This document shows positions 20,430 through 33,100 of a DNA stretch of 64,000 bases, in pieces (position 1 is the first letter of the stretch; each line of letters begins with the position of its first letter). The DNA lies in the NCBI GenBank assembly GCA_000149265.1, contig CH003403.1:1088241-1152240 (forward strand). Reading direction: 5' to 3'. The position numbers and the translations under genes were made by a program. The notes beneath the pieces are model-generated. The model had not been told where the DNA came from. It saw only the letters and a list, made by a program, of their open reading frames with translations, and did not search any database. Origin of the DNA: Ciona savignyi (taxonomy: Eukaryota; Chordata; Ascidiacea; Phlebobranchia; Cionidae).

Positions 20430-22047
20430 ATGTGGAAAGTATTCTGCTTGTTTTCTTTTTGTCTACAATTCGCCTTAACGTCGTCAGAATACTTGGTTTG
20501 TAAGACTGTTGGAGAAGTTTTTGATCAATTTCATTCAGTCAACCAGTCAGGAATTCAGCAGGGCCCTCGAGGTCCAGCTGGTAGGGCTGGCAAAAAGGGA
20601 CCTCAAGGGCCACGGGGCTTGCCCGGGCCACCTGGGCCACCTGTCCCAAGCACCGTAGTAAACTGGACCGAAATTGACATTCGAATTCGAGAAGCAATAG
20701 CAAACTATACCGGTGGTAGACTCGAACGACAAAGCGATTCTTCATCCACGACCCCTGCAACTGCTACTACAACATACATCACCTCTGCTCCGTGTAAGTT
20801 TAAAATCATACTTTTATTAACGTTGCTGCGAAACAAAGTGAATAGGATATTCATGTTTATTCCCCTAAATGGGAAACACAATTGGTGTTAACACAAGGCA
20901 ATCGCGAAATTACCTCGCGCCCACCATAGGGTTACCGAAGCTATGGCTGTGTGTCGTGTATAATTTACACGTTTCTTTAATCAAGTAGAACCCATTAATC
21001 CACTGCGTTCAGTTAAGTGCCACAAACGATTAGCCAGCGACCATTTTTAAAGGACACAAACGATTAGCTGGCGATCAGTTTTAAATTGAAACCCCTCGAC
21101 TAAAAGGCAACGCACTGATCCCCACGATATTTGGTAGGAAATAATTTATATTGCAGGCGGTAGGACATCATTTATATATTTTGTATATTATCAATTTATA
21201 TTGCAGGCGGTAGGACATCATTTATATATTTTTTATATTATCAATTTATATTGCAGGCACCGGAATCGTGTTTGAACGGAATTGCATGTGGCTACCCTAC
21301 ACACGTGGCGCGACTCGTGAAAATAAGGCTCAAGCAACAAACCACTGCCAACGACTCAACGCAACTCTAGTCGACGTTCTCAACCAAGAGATGCACAACC
21401 AAATATACAGCTACGTGAAACGAACATGGAATTTTGGGAACGTAAACTATGTTGACGTGTGGTTGGCTTCAGTTTATAGAGTAAGTACTTGCTATACACA
21501 TAAATGTATGTTTAATACCTCATACATTATAAATATTGCCATTAGTTAAGCTCATACATAATAATAACGCCATTAGTTAAACTCATACATAATAATAACG
21601 CCATTAGTTAAACTCATACAAATAATACAAAAAGATTAGCCGTAAAACTATAGTTTATTGCTATCCTTACATCACAAACACAAATGTTGCTACGCGTTTA
21701 TTAGCAGTTTAAAATCACAGTTATGTCTTTATAGTCACCAGTTAAACTAAACATAAATATATCCTATGTGTACAAAAAAACTGTAATTGCAATCTAACAC
21801 ATAACATATGTTCAAAAAGTGATGCTTAAATATTATGTTAACGTTTGTCTACTGTGCTTTCCAGAACGGAGTGGTGTACAAAAGTAACGGTGAAATTGGT
21901 TTTGCATCGTGGTTCCCATCATATCCCAGTGGTAATCACGCTCATTTGATGATAGAAGTTGGAAAAACGTTGCCAGATTCGAGAGCCGGCGTCTGGAATC
22001 GTCCAAATACACGCGGAGGAATTCCTCTGTGTATCCGACCAGGATGA
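20430..22047 (+). CDS. Collectin-like secreted protein (collagen stalk plus CTLD)
   Basis: Three exons in phase: 20430-20793, 21257-21480, 21865-22047 (256 residues). Signal peptide MWKVFCLFSFCLQFALTSS, then nine Gly-X-Y triplets at about residues 48-74 (ending GKKGPQGPRGLPGPPGPP), a short stretch with two N-glycosylation sites (NWT, NYT), a Ser/Thr-rich linker, and a CTLD (NCMWLPYTRGA, NHCQRLNATLVDVL, DVWLASVY, ASWFPSYPSGN, GVWNRPN, PLCIRPG). Vertebrate collectins trimerise through such stalks and recognise microbial sugars, so an innate-immunity role is inferred. Where mannose-binding CTLDs have EPN this one reads YPSGN, so Ca2+-dependent sugar binding is doubtful. The true exon 2 acceptor is the third of three tandem copies. 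Poly(A) signal AATAAA at 22256. Confidence 0.87.
20841..21124 (-). repeat. SINE-1 copy in collectin intron 1
   Basis: Contains the conserved body complement; the CACAAACGATTAGC block appears twice within it (about 21022 and 21056). Confidence 0.6.
21141..21256 (+). repeat. Three tandem copies of a splice acceptor, 50-bp period
   Basis: AATTTATATTGCAGGC occurs at 21143, 21193 and 21243, spaced exactly 50 bases. The third is the acceptor that keeps the collectin frame. Using either of the first two would add 100 or 50 nt and shift the frame. Confidence 0.9.
21530..21625. repeat. 32-bp tandem repeat after collectin exon 2
   Basis: Three copies around GCCATTAGTTAAACTCATAC within intron 2. Confidence 0.8.
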
Positions 22048-23802
22048 CAGACTTGAGTAATTGTCTTGCGCACATGACCATGTAGATGCAACCCTTCCCA
22101 TCTCTTATTTCACGAGTCGCGTGTAACCTACGATATCACCGATTTTCATTCCTACCCTCTCTCATATATGGGCTGTATCTTATTTGTTTTATTGTTAATG
22201 CGTGAAAATAGGTTGTTTTTCGTTCATGGTCGTCTATAATTAGCATTCAAATCAAAATAAACCTTTAGATATATTAGCTAATATTACCTAGATATACAAA
22301 AATCTAAAATTTAGTGTTTTATCAACAACTTGTAAGCCTTAGTACCAACAATATCAATATTACCAACAATAGTATTATTACCAACAATAGCATTATTACC
22401 AACAATATCAATATTATCAACAATAGCATTGTTACTATAAAGAAGAAGTATTATAACCTACAATAGCATTATTACAAAGACGAAGAAGCATTATTACCAA
22501 CAATAGTATTATTACCAATGGTTTACCCACTTTCCACTTTGGTTATCATTGTTGTACTCCCCGAATAAAAAGGTTCAAACGATTACGTTTACCAGTTCGT
22601 TTAATTGCTAGTTGGCATATGCAAATATGCAACAACAGCGAGTAAAACCAACCATTTGTAGCTCTTTATCTCCATCTAGCGGGTATGAAAGCTAGGCGAA
22701 AATTACTCCGAGAACGGGTTATGTCGCGTTGTGGTGAAATCATGATTTAAATGGTTAGTTTTAAAGCTAACCATGCATATCGTTTATGTTAATTGTTAAA
22801 CTGTCAAACCCAACCATGCTTTATACAGACTAAAGGAATAAGCAACGTATTAAGTTAAAACATTAACCTTATAACGTATATACGCAATGTTCTAACAGCT
22901 TTAATTCGACGTCATAGTTTCAAAGAAAACGCAGGTGTATTGATTAACTTCCGTTTAGAATCTATAACAATACATAGTTGTGACGTCACAGCACTCGTTC
23001 TGTCATCTAACCGCGCTGTATGATAATGAGAAGTGTCGCGCTAACTATTGTTTACTGTTATATTGCAATCGAAGTGTTTTCTTTAATCAAGTTTCAGTAC
23101 ATTATCAATAGCTATAAGTCCTATCATGTTAGTAAGAAAATTATAGCCGTATATGTCAGAAAGGTAAATGGTGATAGAAATTAAATGTTTATTTTTGATT
23201 TTTCCACGGTTTTCCCATGAAATTGCCTCTCCAATACGATATACATAGCTTTTTATCATATTTGGCGTAATAAATAGCAAGTTTTTAAACTGGTGGTCGG
23301 TTGGACATTTAGTATTGTAAACATAAAATATAAGGTGTAAATTTACAATCATTTAAATAACTTCAGTACAGGTTAATGTGACGTTTTGTGTCAACTTGCG
23401 GGCAATATTCTTCTTATTTTCTATCCCTGACAATTACGTAACAATAGGCTCATGAGGTCACAATGCCCTTTTAACGTCAATTGTTTCAGGTTTTACCATT
23501 GTGTATTCACTAACATGTTTTAACTACTTTACCCTGCGTCTTTCTAAATTAACTGTACTATTCTGTTTTTTTTGTAATGAAGAAGCGAAAAATAAACTAA
23601 ACAAAAACACATATGCCGCCGCCGCCTGTTTCTCAATACACTACGTTGTTTACGTCAATTTGAACTTATTTTATACATTGATAAACTTGCATCACGTGTT
23701 ATTCAAATTAGTTATGTTTCTACTTAATGCATAAACAAGCAGTCTTAGAATAAAGGTACATTCGGCTTTCAGTTCTTGGTACAATATAGTTTAAATGACG
23801 TA
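22048..23802. other. Interval between collectin-like and NHL genes
   Basis: Holds the collectin poly(A) signal (22256), an imperfect simple array of ACCAACAATAGCATTATT units (about 22335-22525) and a perfect CRE-type TGACGTCA. No extra exon was recognised. Confidence 0.55.
22981..22988. promoter_or_regulatory. CRE/ATF-type palindrome TGACGTCA
   Basis: A perfect CREB/ATF consensus about 0.8 kb upstream of the NHL gene start codon. Its position is compatible with a regulatory site, but a single 8-mer is weak evidence. Confidence 0.3.
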
Positions 23803-26199
23803 ATGGCTGAGGAGTATTATTCGCAAGTTCCGTTCGAATGCGATGACGAAACACAAGAGGACCCATATGAACAAGTCGGGACGTCGTACTTATCTTCTGG
23901 TATGCCAATATGTGGGTATGTTGACTACAACTACGAGGTATGTATATTGAAATTAGTCGCTTTGGTTAAACAAGTATGCGTAAATGTTAAAGAATGGTCG
24001 TGTGGCTGACTGGTTAGCGCGACCGATTCATAGAGTTGTTTACAAAAATCGATTTTACTAACTGGTTTAGGAGGATAAAGGTTCAAACCCATGATGTGCT
24101 CATCCTAAAGACCGTTTTTGCATATGAATCTGTTCACGTATTGGTCGCGTTAACCATTCGGCCACACGACCGAAAGTAAGGGGATAAACACATGGGCAAT
24201 CGTCAGATCAACTCGCGCCCATCGTAGGGATACTGGAGTTATTACAGTGTATTGTATACGTGATTACCGAGTTTCGTCAGTTTAAGTTAATCGGACTAAT
24301 CCAATGTCCAAGGACAAACAAGTCTAGCAATAGACAACTTTTGAGCCCAAAACCTTTCGGCTGAAAGGCGACTCACCAAACCCACCAAGGCTCTCGACAA
24401 ATACAGTCATTGTAGGTTCTCTTAAACAGGTTGGCAGACTGGGAACTGGACAAGGTCAGTTCGGTGGGTGGATCCAGCACTTTGCTGTGACAGATGATGG
24501 ATCAACGTTGTATGCTTGTGATGTTTGGAACAAGAGGGTTGAAGTTATATCGCTCCCTGATCGGCAGTATATGTAAGTATGCGCTTGTGCCTTACTACAC
24601 CATCGTGTATTGCGTTTATTTTTTTGAATGCTAAAACGCAAGGTTAACACGAGCAATCGTCAGATCACCTCACGCCCACCATCGGATTACCGGAGCTATT
24701 GCAGTGTGTTGTAAATGATTCAGACGCTCCTTTAATTCAATTCTTCTTTAAATCCTATCCTACATAAGCTTCAATTTTTTTAAATTTAGATTAGAATTTT
24801 AAATTACCACTTGAGACATTCCTTCAATTTAGAAGATACCATTAATCTACAGAAATCAGACAATGTCCGTTAAGTGCCCCCCCCCCCCAAGGACACAGCC
24901 GACCAGCTAGCGATCAAGTTAGAATTTAAAAGGCAACACATTGTATATTTAGCCCTGACCTCAAAACCAGACTCGATATATAAGGATATAAAATAGCATA
25001 AAATAACAAACCTTAAGAGAATTCAATTTAATGTCAGGGTGTTCCAGGACAGGCATGAAGAAAATTAGTAAAAAAATAAAACTTTTTTTTCAAGTCATTC
25101 TTTCGGGTCGGATATGGCTGGGTACGAATTCCAGCCCCGAGGCATCCACGTATTAAGGAACGGAGACCTTTGTATCAATTGTGTGGGTTACGATGGCACT
25201 TCGAAAATTGGTATCTTTTCGCCAACTGGTCAAGTTATTAGTCATTTCGGACCAGGCATTATTGGGTCGTCGAGTGCGATGGCGGTGGACGAAATGGACA
25301 GGATTACTGTAGTCGACAGGTACTTTTCTGATACATGATATGATATTCATGTTTATCCCCGTGAATGAGAAATCGTGAGATCACCACGCGCCCATTGTCG
25401 GGGTAACGTACGTAACTATTGTAGTGTGTTCTGTATCATTAAGAAGTTTTTTTAATTTATGAAATGTCAGTTAAGCGCTTGGACCAAGGACATGACTTTT
25501 AATTAAGATATTATATGCATAAAAAACTTTATGGCAATAAATGTATAAATGCTCTTTAAACATCATTTCTTTGGTGCAGAAAAGCTTGAGGTATTCGAAC
25601 AAAGATCATGCATTAATGAAATATATAATTAGCCATTACAGTATCACTAGTCTTTTATATAAATATAATCAGCATGTAGTATAACATGTAAATGCTTCTA
25701 TGATATACCATGTTATGTTATGTTGTTTAATTTTAGACGGAAAATGCGGATAACGACCATGAGTAAAACGGGAAAAGGCATCGATTCGTTTGATCCTGGT
25801 ATAAAAGGAGATATTCTGCGGATAGCAGTTGATAGCAAAGGGCGTATTGTGGTGCCGGATCATATGCAGAACCAGGTCTTTGTGTTTGAAAACAACGGAC
25901 GAGCTTCGAACTGCATTAAACCAATGATCGGTTCCGGCTACGAGTTTAAGTACCCCGCTGGTGTCACTTGCGACGCGGAGGATAATATATTGGTAGCGGA
26001 TACGGGGAATCACCGCGTGATGCAGTTTACGTCAGAGGGAGTGTACCGTGCGTCAGTGCTGACGAAACGCGACAACAGCCTCTGGAGACCTCATGACATA
26101 CTAGCGACAAAGAAAGGGTCCATCCTACTGAGTGAGGTGTCGGCTAGCTACATTAAAGTCTTCAATTTCAATGCCGCGGGTGTACGTCACTTTAATTGA
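23803..26199 (+). CDS. NHL-repeat beta-propeller protein
   Basis: Four exons in phase: 23803-23937, 24430-24572, 25095-25319, 25737-26199 (321 residues). An acidic N-terminus (MAEEYYSQVPFECDDETQED) is followed by NHL-type blades, marked by RLGTGQGQFGGWIQHFAV, HSFGSDMAGYEFQPRGIHV, FKYPAGVTCDAEDNILVAD and TGNHRVMQF, with a last blade around LWRPHDILATKKGS. It resembles the C-terminal propeller of TRIM2/TRIM3/TRIM71-type proteins but has no RING, B-box or coiled coil, so no ubiquitin-ligase role can be claimed. A protein or RNA scaffold is the general role of such propellers. ATG 23803 was chosen because the upstream ATG at 23795 meets a stop after one codon. The terminal exon closes the last blade. 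Confidence 0.85.
23996..24171. repeat. SINE-2 foldback (inverted pair)
   Basis: GGTCGTGTGGCTGACTGGTT at the left end is matched by the complement of AACCATTCGGCCACACGACC at the right end, giving a head-out inverted repeat of 176 bp in NHL intron 1. Confidence 0.7.
24176..24399 (-). repeat. SINE-1 copy abutting the foldback
   Basis: ACATGGGCAATCGTCAGATC body complement through CCACCAAGGCTCTCGAC head. The GGATA tail is lost. Confidence 0.6.
24629..24935 (-). repeat. SINE-1 copy interrupted by unrelated sequence and a C run
   Basis: The body is split by about 90 bases of AT-rich DNA near 24750-24830 and carries a long cytosine run near 24877. It lies in NHL intron 2. Confidence 0.55.
25338..25500 (-). 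repeat. SINE-1 fragment in NHL intron 3
   Basis: Starts with ATGATATTCATGTTTATCCC and is truncated before the head. Confidence 0.5.
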
Positions 26200-27150
26200 C
26201 AACAATTGAAAACTTCCCTGCAAAATGTCGTAATTTGGACCAAATAACATTAAACATTATTTTCTGATTATATTTTTCTATCATAATCCACCAAAGTCAT
26301 TTCTTTAAAGTTAATTTCAAAGCATATTTTATAAGTTGTGTTTTTTCTTATATATTGACATGACAATTATAAATCTGCCTATGTAGAATGGGATATTTCG
26401 ACATCCTAAATTTAAATATCACTTAATATATTTANNNNNNNNNNNNNNNNNNNNNNNNNNNNNNNNNNNNNNNNNNNNNNNNNNNNNNNNNNNNNNNNNN
26501 NNNNNNNNNNNNNNNNNNNNNNNNNNNNNNNNNNATATATTTATGCACACCCAAATCCTTTTGTGGCAAAATAGATTTTTTAAATCACGATTTCTTCAAA
26601 GTTTATATAAAAAGGATATTTCACAACTTGAGTTTCTTTACATAAGAATATGATAAACGTGTCAACGACGTTTACGGTTATTTTAAGTGTAATATAAAGT
26701 TATTCAGCATATTTTTTTATTTTATATTTATTTCTAACTTAACCAGAAAATAAACGACGAAAACAAATTGTTTCTTCTTTAGTAAGCTCATTATAAAAAC
26801 AATCATATACATATCGGTAGCTGTCTGGAACATTCCTTTGGTGGAATGTTTAAAATTGCTCAAATCAAAAGTCTCGAGGTTTATCTGTTATTTTAAACCA
26901 TTCGCGCAAGAAAATCGTGCAAAGATGTACAGAAAAGGCGATAACAGGGCAATCTACGCGCTCATCTCATCAGATTTCTCGCTTTAAAGATGAACCCGAA
27001 AAAGGACGTTTAAATAGCCGAGGGCCATTAACACATAAATAAGTGCAGGTTTAAAATAAACGGCTCGTTTTTTTCGGTTCACTTGTTTTATTTGGCAAGA
27101 AGATACGTGGTCAGAGCAGGTCAGTTGGAAGTGCGGCTTAAAAAGGAAAG
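26200..27150. other. Interval upstream of the first SLC6 gene, with assembly gap
   Basis: AT-rich. Contains the N gap and the presumed SLC6 promoter. No domain-bearing exon or clear core promoter element was found. Confidence 0.5.
26435..26534. other. Assembly gap of 100 N
   Basis: Exactly 100 N, the usual placeholder for a gap of unknown size. The flanks are both ATATATTTA-like, so the join probably collapsed in low-complexity DNA. Confidence 0.95.
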
Positions 27151-30100
27151 ATGTCGAAAGATAAAACGACCGATATACAGGTAAGTTTAAATTCGTTTTT
27201 TGTTTCAATTTATTTTATTGTTTGAATTTTAAGCACCAATTTATTCGCATATGAAAGGGAATACTCGAAATTTAAAATCAATTTCCACTTGCAAAGAGAG
27301 TCCAATAAATGTCAATACTTATGTATTTTATAAATGCATTAATAGTTAATTATTATGTTTTGAACCAAGCATAAACCATATCTATTTATTTCTAACGACG
27401 TATAATATATATGCCCTTGTACAATAAAATTCCTTATTATAAAGTGGCGCTTATCAATACAATACAATACAATACAATACAATTTTTATTTTTGTTTCTT
27501 TCGCTGCAGCGTTTACCACCAACAATTTGAAAATCAACAATTGACAAAAAAAAATACTGTGGCAACTGGCAAAAAACTACAGCAAAACAGGAAGGCACCA
27601 AAAAAAACCCAAATATTATCTAGTTTGGCGCCTCCCTGAAAAAAAGAACAAAAATATCTCTCTCTCTCTATATATATATATATATAATATAAATATATAT
27701 ATAATTAAAAAAGATTTAACTTGTACCATAATTGTAACAGTAGGGATTAACAATTCAGAATGATTTATATTAAATGATTAATAAACTGTTACATATTATA
27801 TTCAATGAATTACACGTTTTCATACAGATGCTTAAGCATTAAAATAGTTTTTTGTTACAAACAGTAGTACAGTTATATAGAACGGAAGTCAAAACAATAG
27901 CCTACATCTTATTCTCACGCAATACAGTACAATATAACTTATGACATAACAATCTTATGGGGTGCACTGAATTTGCGATGATATTCCATATATAAAATTA
28001 CTTCTGTTATGGCCATTTAATAAATACTACTGTATAAAGAGTTGCATTGAAGAAATTACAGGTCACAATTACAAAGTAAATATATTTATCAAATGCAAAT
28101 ATTAATATTGTGAAGAATACTCCGAATAAATAACTACATATTAACTGAGTGTATGATGTACCGCATACTAAACCTAAATACAGTTACTTATTAATTGCAC
28201 TTTTGTTTACAAAACAAGGAGTAGGAGGCATGTTTAAGCTTATCCAGGTTGTTGAAGTATATTTGAGATGTCATTTATAGTCTAATATTAAGGAAATTTA
28301 TCAGGATGATAATTTATTTAAATATTAACAAAAAATGGATCAAAAATAATTCAAATTTATTTTTACGTTTCGCTACAGCGTTTTTTTAGTAATAATGAGA
28401 GAAAAGCCAAAAAATGCAAGTGTTATATATATAATAAGGAATATATAGGTGTGTGACACTTGTATAATTTTATATATATAAGGAATATGTACATAAAAAA
28501 TCTTGTTTGGTGGCTCCAAATGTAAAAAAAGAAAATAAACAGAATTTGAAAAGTGAGCGATTGCGCTATTAAGTTGCCACCTTTGTTCCGAGTTTAACTC
28601 TGTGTGACACTTGTAATTTTATATATATATTATAAATATGTATGAAATGTAAATAAAAAATCTAGTTTGGTGGCTTCAAATGTAAAAAAGAAAATATAAA
28701 TAATTTGAAAATGACCGATTGCGCTATTAAGTTGCCACCTTTGTTCTGAATTCAACTCTTTCTTATGCCGCGCTGCGTTTTGTTGTTAAATACCACCATT
28801 GACGATATAAGCAGAGATAATAACTAGCCAACTAGTTATACATTCTTTCTTTAATCAACCCTTTACTCGGCTAGGAATTCTATTTAATGAACCCTTGCAT
28901 AACGCCCACATAACCTATAATTAAGTTACTAATAAGTGATTTTGCATAATTACAAACTATAGATAGTAATAACTGCGGTTTTTATTACGGGCGTTCACCG
29001 TTTCACGCACTGTTTACATGACGATGTATTGTTTATAATGTTACATAATATTATAGTGTTTATAATAACATAAATTAATTGGTAAACGGGTTTCTTACAT
29101 AGTTTTGGTATAGCTCCCACGCTTAGCTTTGACAATGAAAATAATATTACATAAAATGCAAAAATTATTGTTACTTCTACGGGTGGAGCAACGGGTTCCT
29201 AGTTTAAAAATGAAGCGTATCGTAAAATATTAAACACAGTTTTCTCTGGTTATAATTGGTGGTAGAGTTGATAATTGGTAGTAGAGTGGAGTGATACGAC
29301 ACAACTATACGGTACAATTGATAGGGTTTTCTGTGATAAACAAAATAAAATAACCAAATTACTCGACTTTCCACGCTCAGTATAAATTATAGACAACGCA
29401 TACTTATTTACTTATATTAATTCGTTTTAAAACAGTTTGTTGTCAAATGAGCAACTTTATTTCTTGGTGTCGGCCTATCTCTTTTTATATCCACATAACT
29501 ATATTTTCCCAACTTTATTTCTATGATAAAATAAGAATTTTTTTATAAAAATTTTGAATGAAAATTTTTATAAAAATTATGAAATAAGAATTTTTTTTAC
29601 GTTTTTTAACGTTTTCTTAAATCCCCAACAGTAATACTCGTAACTTTATCATCTCCACATAATCATATTATCAAAGTTTGACGGATTCCCATAATCCCCC
29701 CATTCTTCTAAAACCCTTAGACTAGTCTTCAATTCCCAAACCTCCTATCTCCACATTCCCACATATTCACATAATTGTCTCATCAGACTCTGCCCAACTA
29801 TCATAACTTACCATCTTCACATGAATTTATTATCATATCCGACGAATTCCTGTAATCTCCCCATTCTTCTAAACCGCTTACATTTTTATTCACCCCAAAC
29901 CTCACATCTCCACACTTCTATATCTTCACATCATTACCTCATCTCCACATATTAACAATAATTATGTCATCTACACATTTTCACATATTATTAACATCAT
30001 TATCTCATCAGACTCCGACCGACCATGAGCTCGATGAGGCAGAGGATAGAGAAGAAAGAGGGATGTGGGCGAACCAGGCGGAGTTCCTTCTATCCTGCAT

Positions 30101-33100
30101 CGGGTATTGCGTTGGTCTTGGGAACGTTTGGAGGTTTCCATACTTGGCATATGATAACGGAGGAGGTATGTAATTTCAATACCGCACTCGTAATATTTGT
30201 ATTTTTTTATGTTTTTCTTTCTGTACTTAATTTCGAACCTAAGATAGGCTTGTTTCTTCGTCCTTTTACTTATAAAAGTTTGGTATATGAATCGGCCACG
30301 GTAATATTTGTGTTTTATCCACGTGATTGGAAAACGCAAGGGGCGTTATCACACGTGCAATCGTCACCTCGCGCACTCGGGTTACCGGAGCTATTACAGT
30401 GTGTTGTGTATGATTGATATATTTCTGTTTTAGTAGCTTGCCTAAGGACATAGCCGACTAAGCCGGCAGTTTTAAATGACATTAATGTAACTGACTAAGC
30501 TATACGCAGCCGGGCATGAACATTATCGCCATTAATTGTAAAAACTTTCCTTTATTAAATTATTGGTTGGATTTAATTTATTTTACAAGGCGAGTATCGC
30601 TTGAAGGCCTGGGGATAGTACGGTCAACTAAGTTTGTATGATTATGAGTGGAAAGTCCGTAAATATGTGACGCGGGGATTAATGACAACTCTCTTACCAT
30701 TTCTCCCTCATATTACTCAGTGTGACGTCATAAGACCGATAAGTGGACATAAATATCTTCTATTTCCCAGGTTCATTCATCATACCTTATCTGATCATGC
30801 TGACGTTTTGCGGAATTCCGCTATTTATGATCGAACTAGCGCTCGGACAATTCTCAGGATACGGAGTTATTACGGCTTGGAGGGCCAGTCCCATTTTTAA
30901 AGGTATTTCCATCGAAAAGCGTATTTTTCTTTAGTGCCAACTAACGCCCATTGTTTTAACTCTAATGCTACATAAATAAATCGGTAATGCCAGAGAATAA
31001 AATATTTACAAAACATAAATAAACAAACATATTAAGCTTTTAATGAAGGCTATTTTAGCCTCGGGTTATTAATACAAACTGGACTGTCAACTTATGGTTA
31101 ACACGTTCTTAACGTTTTTCGTGTTTATCGTTTATAATTGGGCATTATATAATAAACTAGGGATATTAACATTATTATAGAAAACTGGACATTATTTAAC
31201 ATTATTATACAGAACTGGACATTATTTAACATTATTTCAGTTCCGGCCGGTTAGTCTGGCGGTTTAAAGTGCATTGCCTTTAATAAAGTGCGTCGCCTTT
31301 CAAAAGGTTGCTGGTGCGAAAATGGTCGCTAGCTAGTCGGTTGTGTCCTTGGGCAAGGCACTTTACGGACATTGCCTAAACCCAGCGGTTATTGGGTTCC
31401 ACCAAATTGAATGAACATGTCTATTATATACAACATACTGCAATAGCTTCGGTAACCCGACGGTGGGCGCGAGGTGATCTGACGATTGCCCGCATGGTAA
31501 CCCCCTTGGTTTTCCCATTCACGGGGATAAACATGAATATCTTATCCTATTTGCATCGCAGGCATCGGTTACGGGATGATGGTCGTTTCTTTTCTGGTCG
31601 CTATCTATTATAACGTCATAATCGCGTGGTCGCTATTCTACATGTTCGCGTCGTTTCAGTCGGTTCTTCCGTGGACGTCGTCTTGTGGGAAGGATTGGAA
31701 TGTCAACTCATGCGTACAAACTAATGTAAGTCTATGTTCGAAACTCATCGCTAGCTAGTCGGCTTTGTCCTTGGGCAAGGCTTTTGACGGAAATTACCTG
31801 AACCCAGCCAATAATCTAAGCCACTGTTCACTTTAATCAGTCATGCATCACTATTTAATTGGCAGCGGAGTCCGCTATATTTATTTATTTTTATCCTTTT
31901 TTTTGTTGATGTGTTTCAACGACTGTTCGTTTTGCCGTCTTTTCCTGTTCGTTTTCTGTAATTTATTTAATTTTCTGTGAAAAAACTAAACTTAACCCAC
32001 CGTTACTTTACATCCTAGGTAACATGCACCGGTCTTAATTGCACTACTGACCTTACAACGCCCATGCCAGCTGTGGCTAACTTTACTGAGGACCCAATCT
32101 ACACATCAACATACATGCCAGATGAGATCAATGGCACATTCGCATCTAACATAACGAAAGTGAAACGAATTAGCTCAAGCGAAGAGTATTGGAGGTGATT
32201 ATATAGAGGGCTTAAAACAGTAGTTTTTTTTATAATTGTATTACATATTCTGCCTGGTTACCATGGTGGTTTAGTGGCGTCGCCTTTCAGTCGAAAGGTT
32301 GCAGGTTTAAAACTGGTCACTATCTAGTTGGTTGTGTCCTTGGACAAGGCACTTAACGGACATTGCCTGAATAACGGGTTCTACTAAATTGAAAGAATGT
32401 GTTAATCACACATAACACACTAAAATATATCCGGTAACCCAACGTTTGGCGCGAGGTGATCTGACGATTTCCCCTGTCTATAGCACAAAAAAAGTAGTGA
32501 ATAAAAAAAAACTTAGTAGTCGGTTGTGACAAAGCCTTCGGCCGGATCAATATTACGATGGTTAAACATAAACTGTGACGCTTGTATCCTATCAAGTGTC
32601 AAACTATTATTTTACAACTTGTTTAATCGTTCATTTACCTAGGTTTGGCGGCCGCGTCCGCTACATTCATTAATTTATATCTTTTTTTACTGACGTGTTC
32701 TAACGACTGTTCGTTTTGCCGTCTTTTCCCGTTCCTGTATCGTGATTATATTCGTTTGCCATTTTTAAAAACTGGGGCAAAAAATGAATAAACTAAAACT
32801 AAACTACAACCCCTTCGTTATTCCATCCTTTAAAACAAACAGTTGACCCACCCCATTCTATGCAGGGATATATAATAAGTAAAAACTGTAGAAAAGTCCG
32901 TATTCTAAACATTATTTTATGTGATAACTGTACATTCATTTTCACCCTTAAAAACGAACACAAGGCAATGACGTATCCCATTAACCCCATTCCAAAATTA
33001 TGTTGTTGAACGGATTGTTTCCCCCAGGAACCGGGTATTGAGAATAAACAAGAGCGAGGGAATCGGTGACCCGGGTACTGTGTTGTGGGATCTTGTACTC

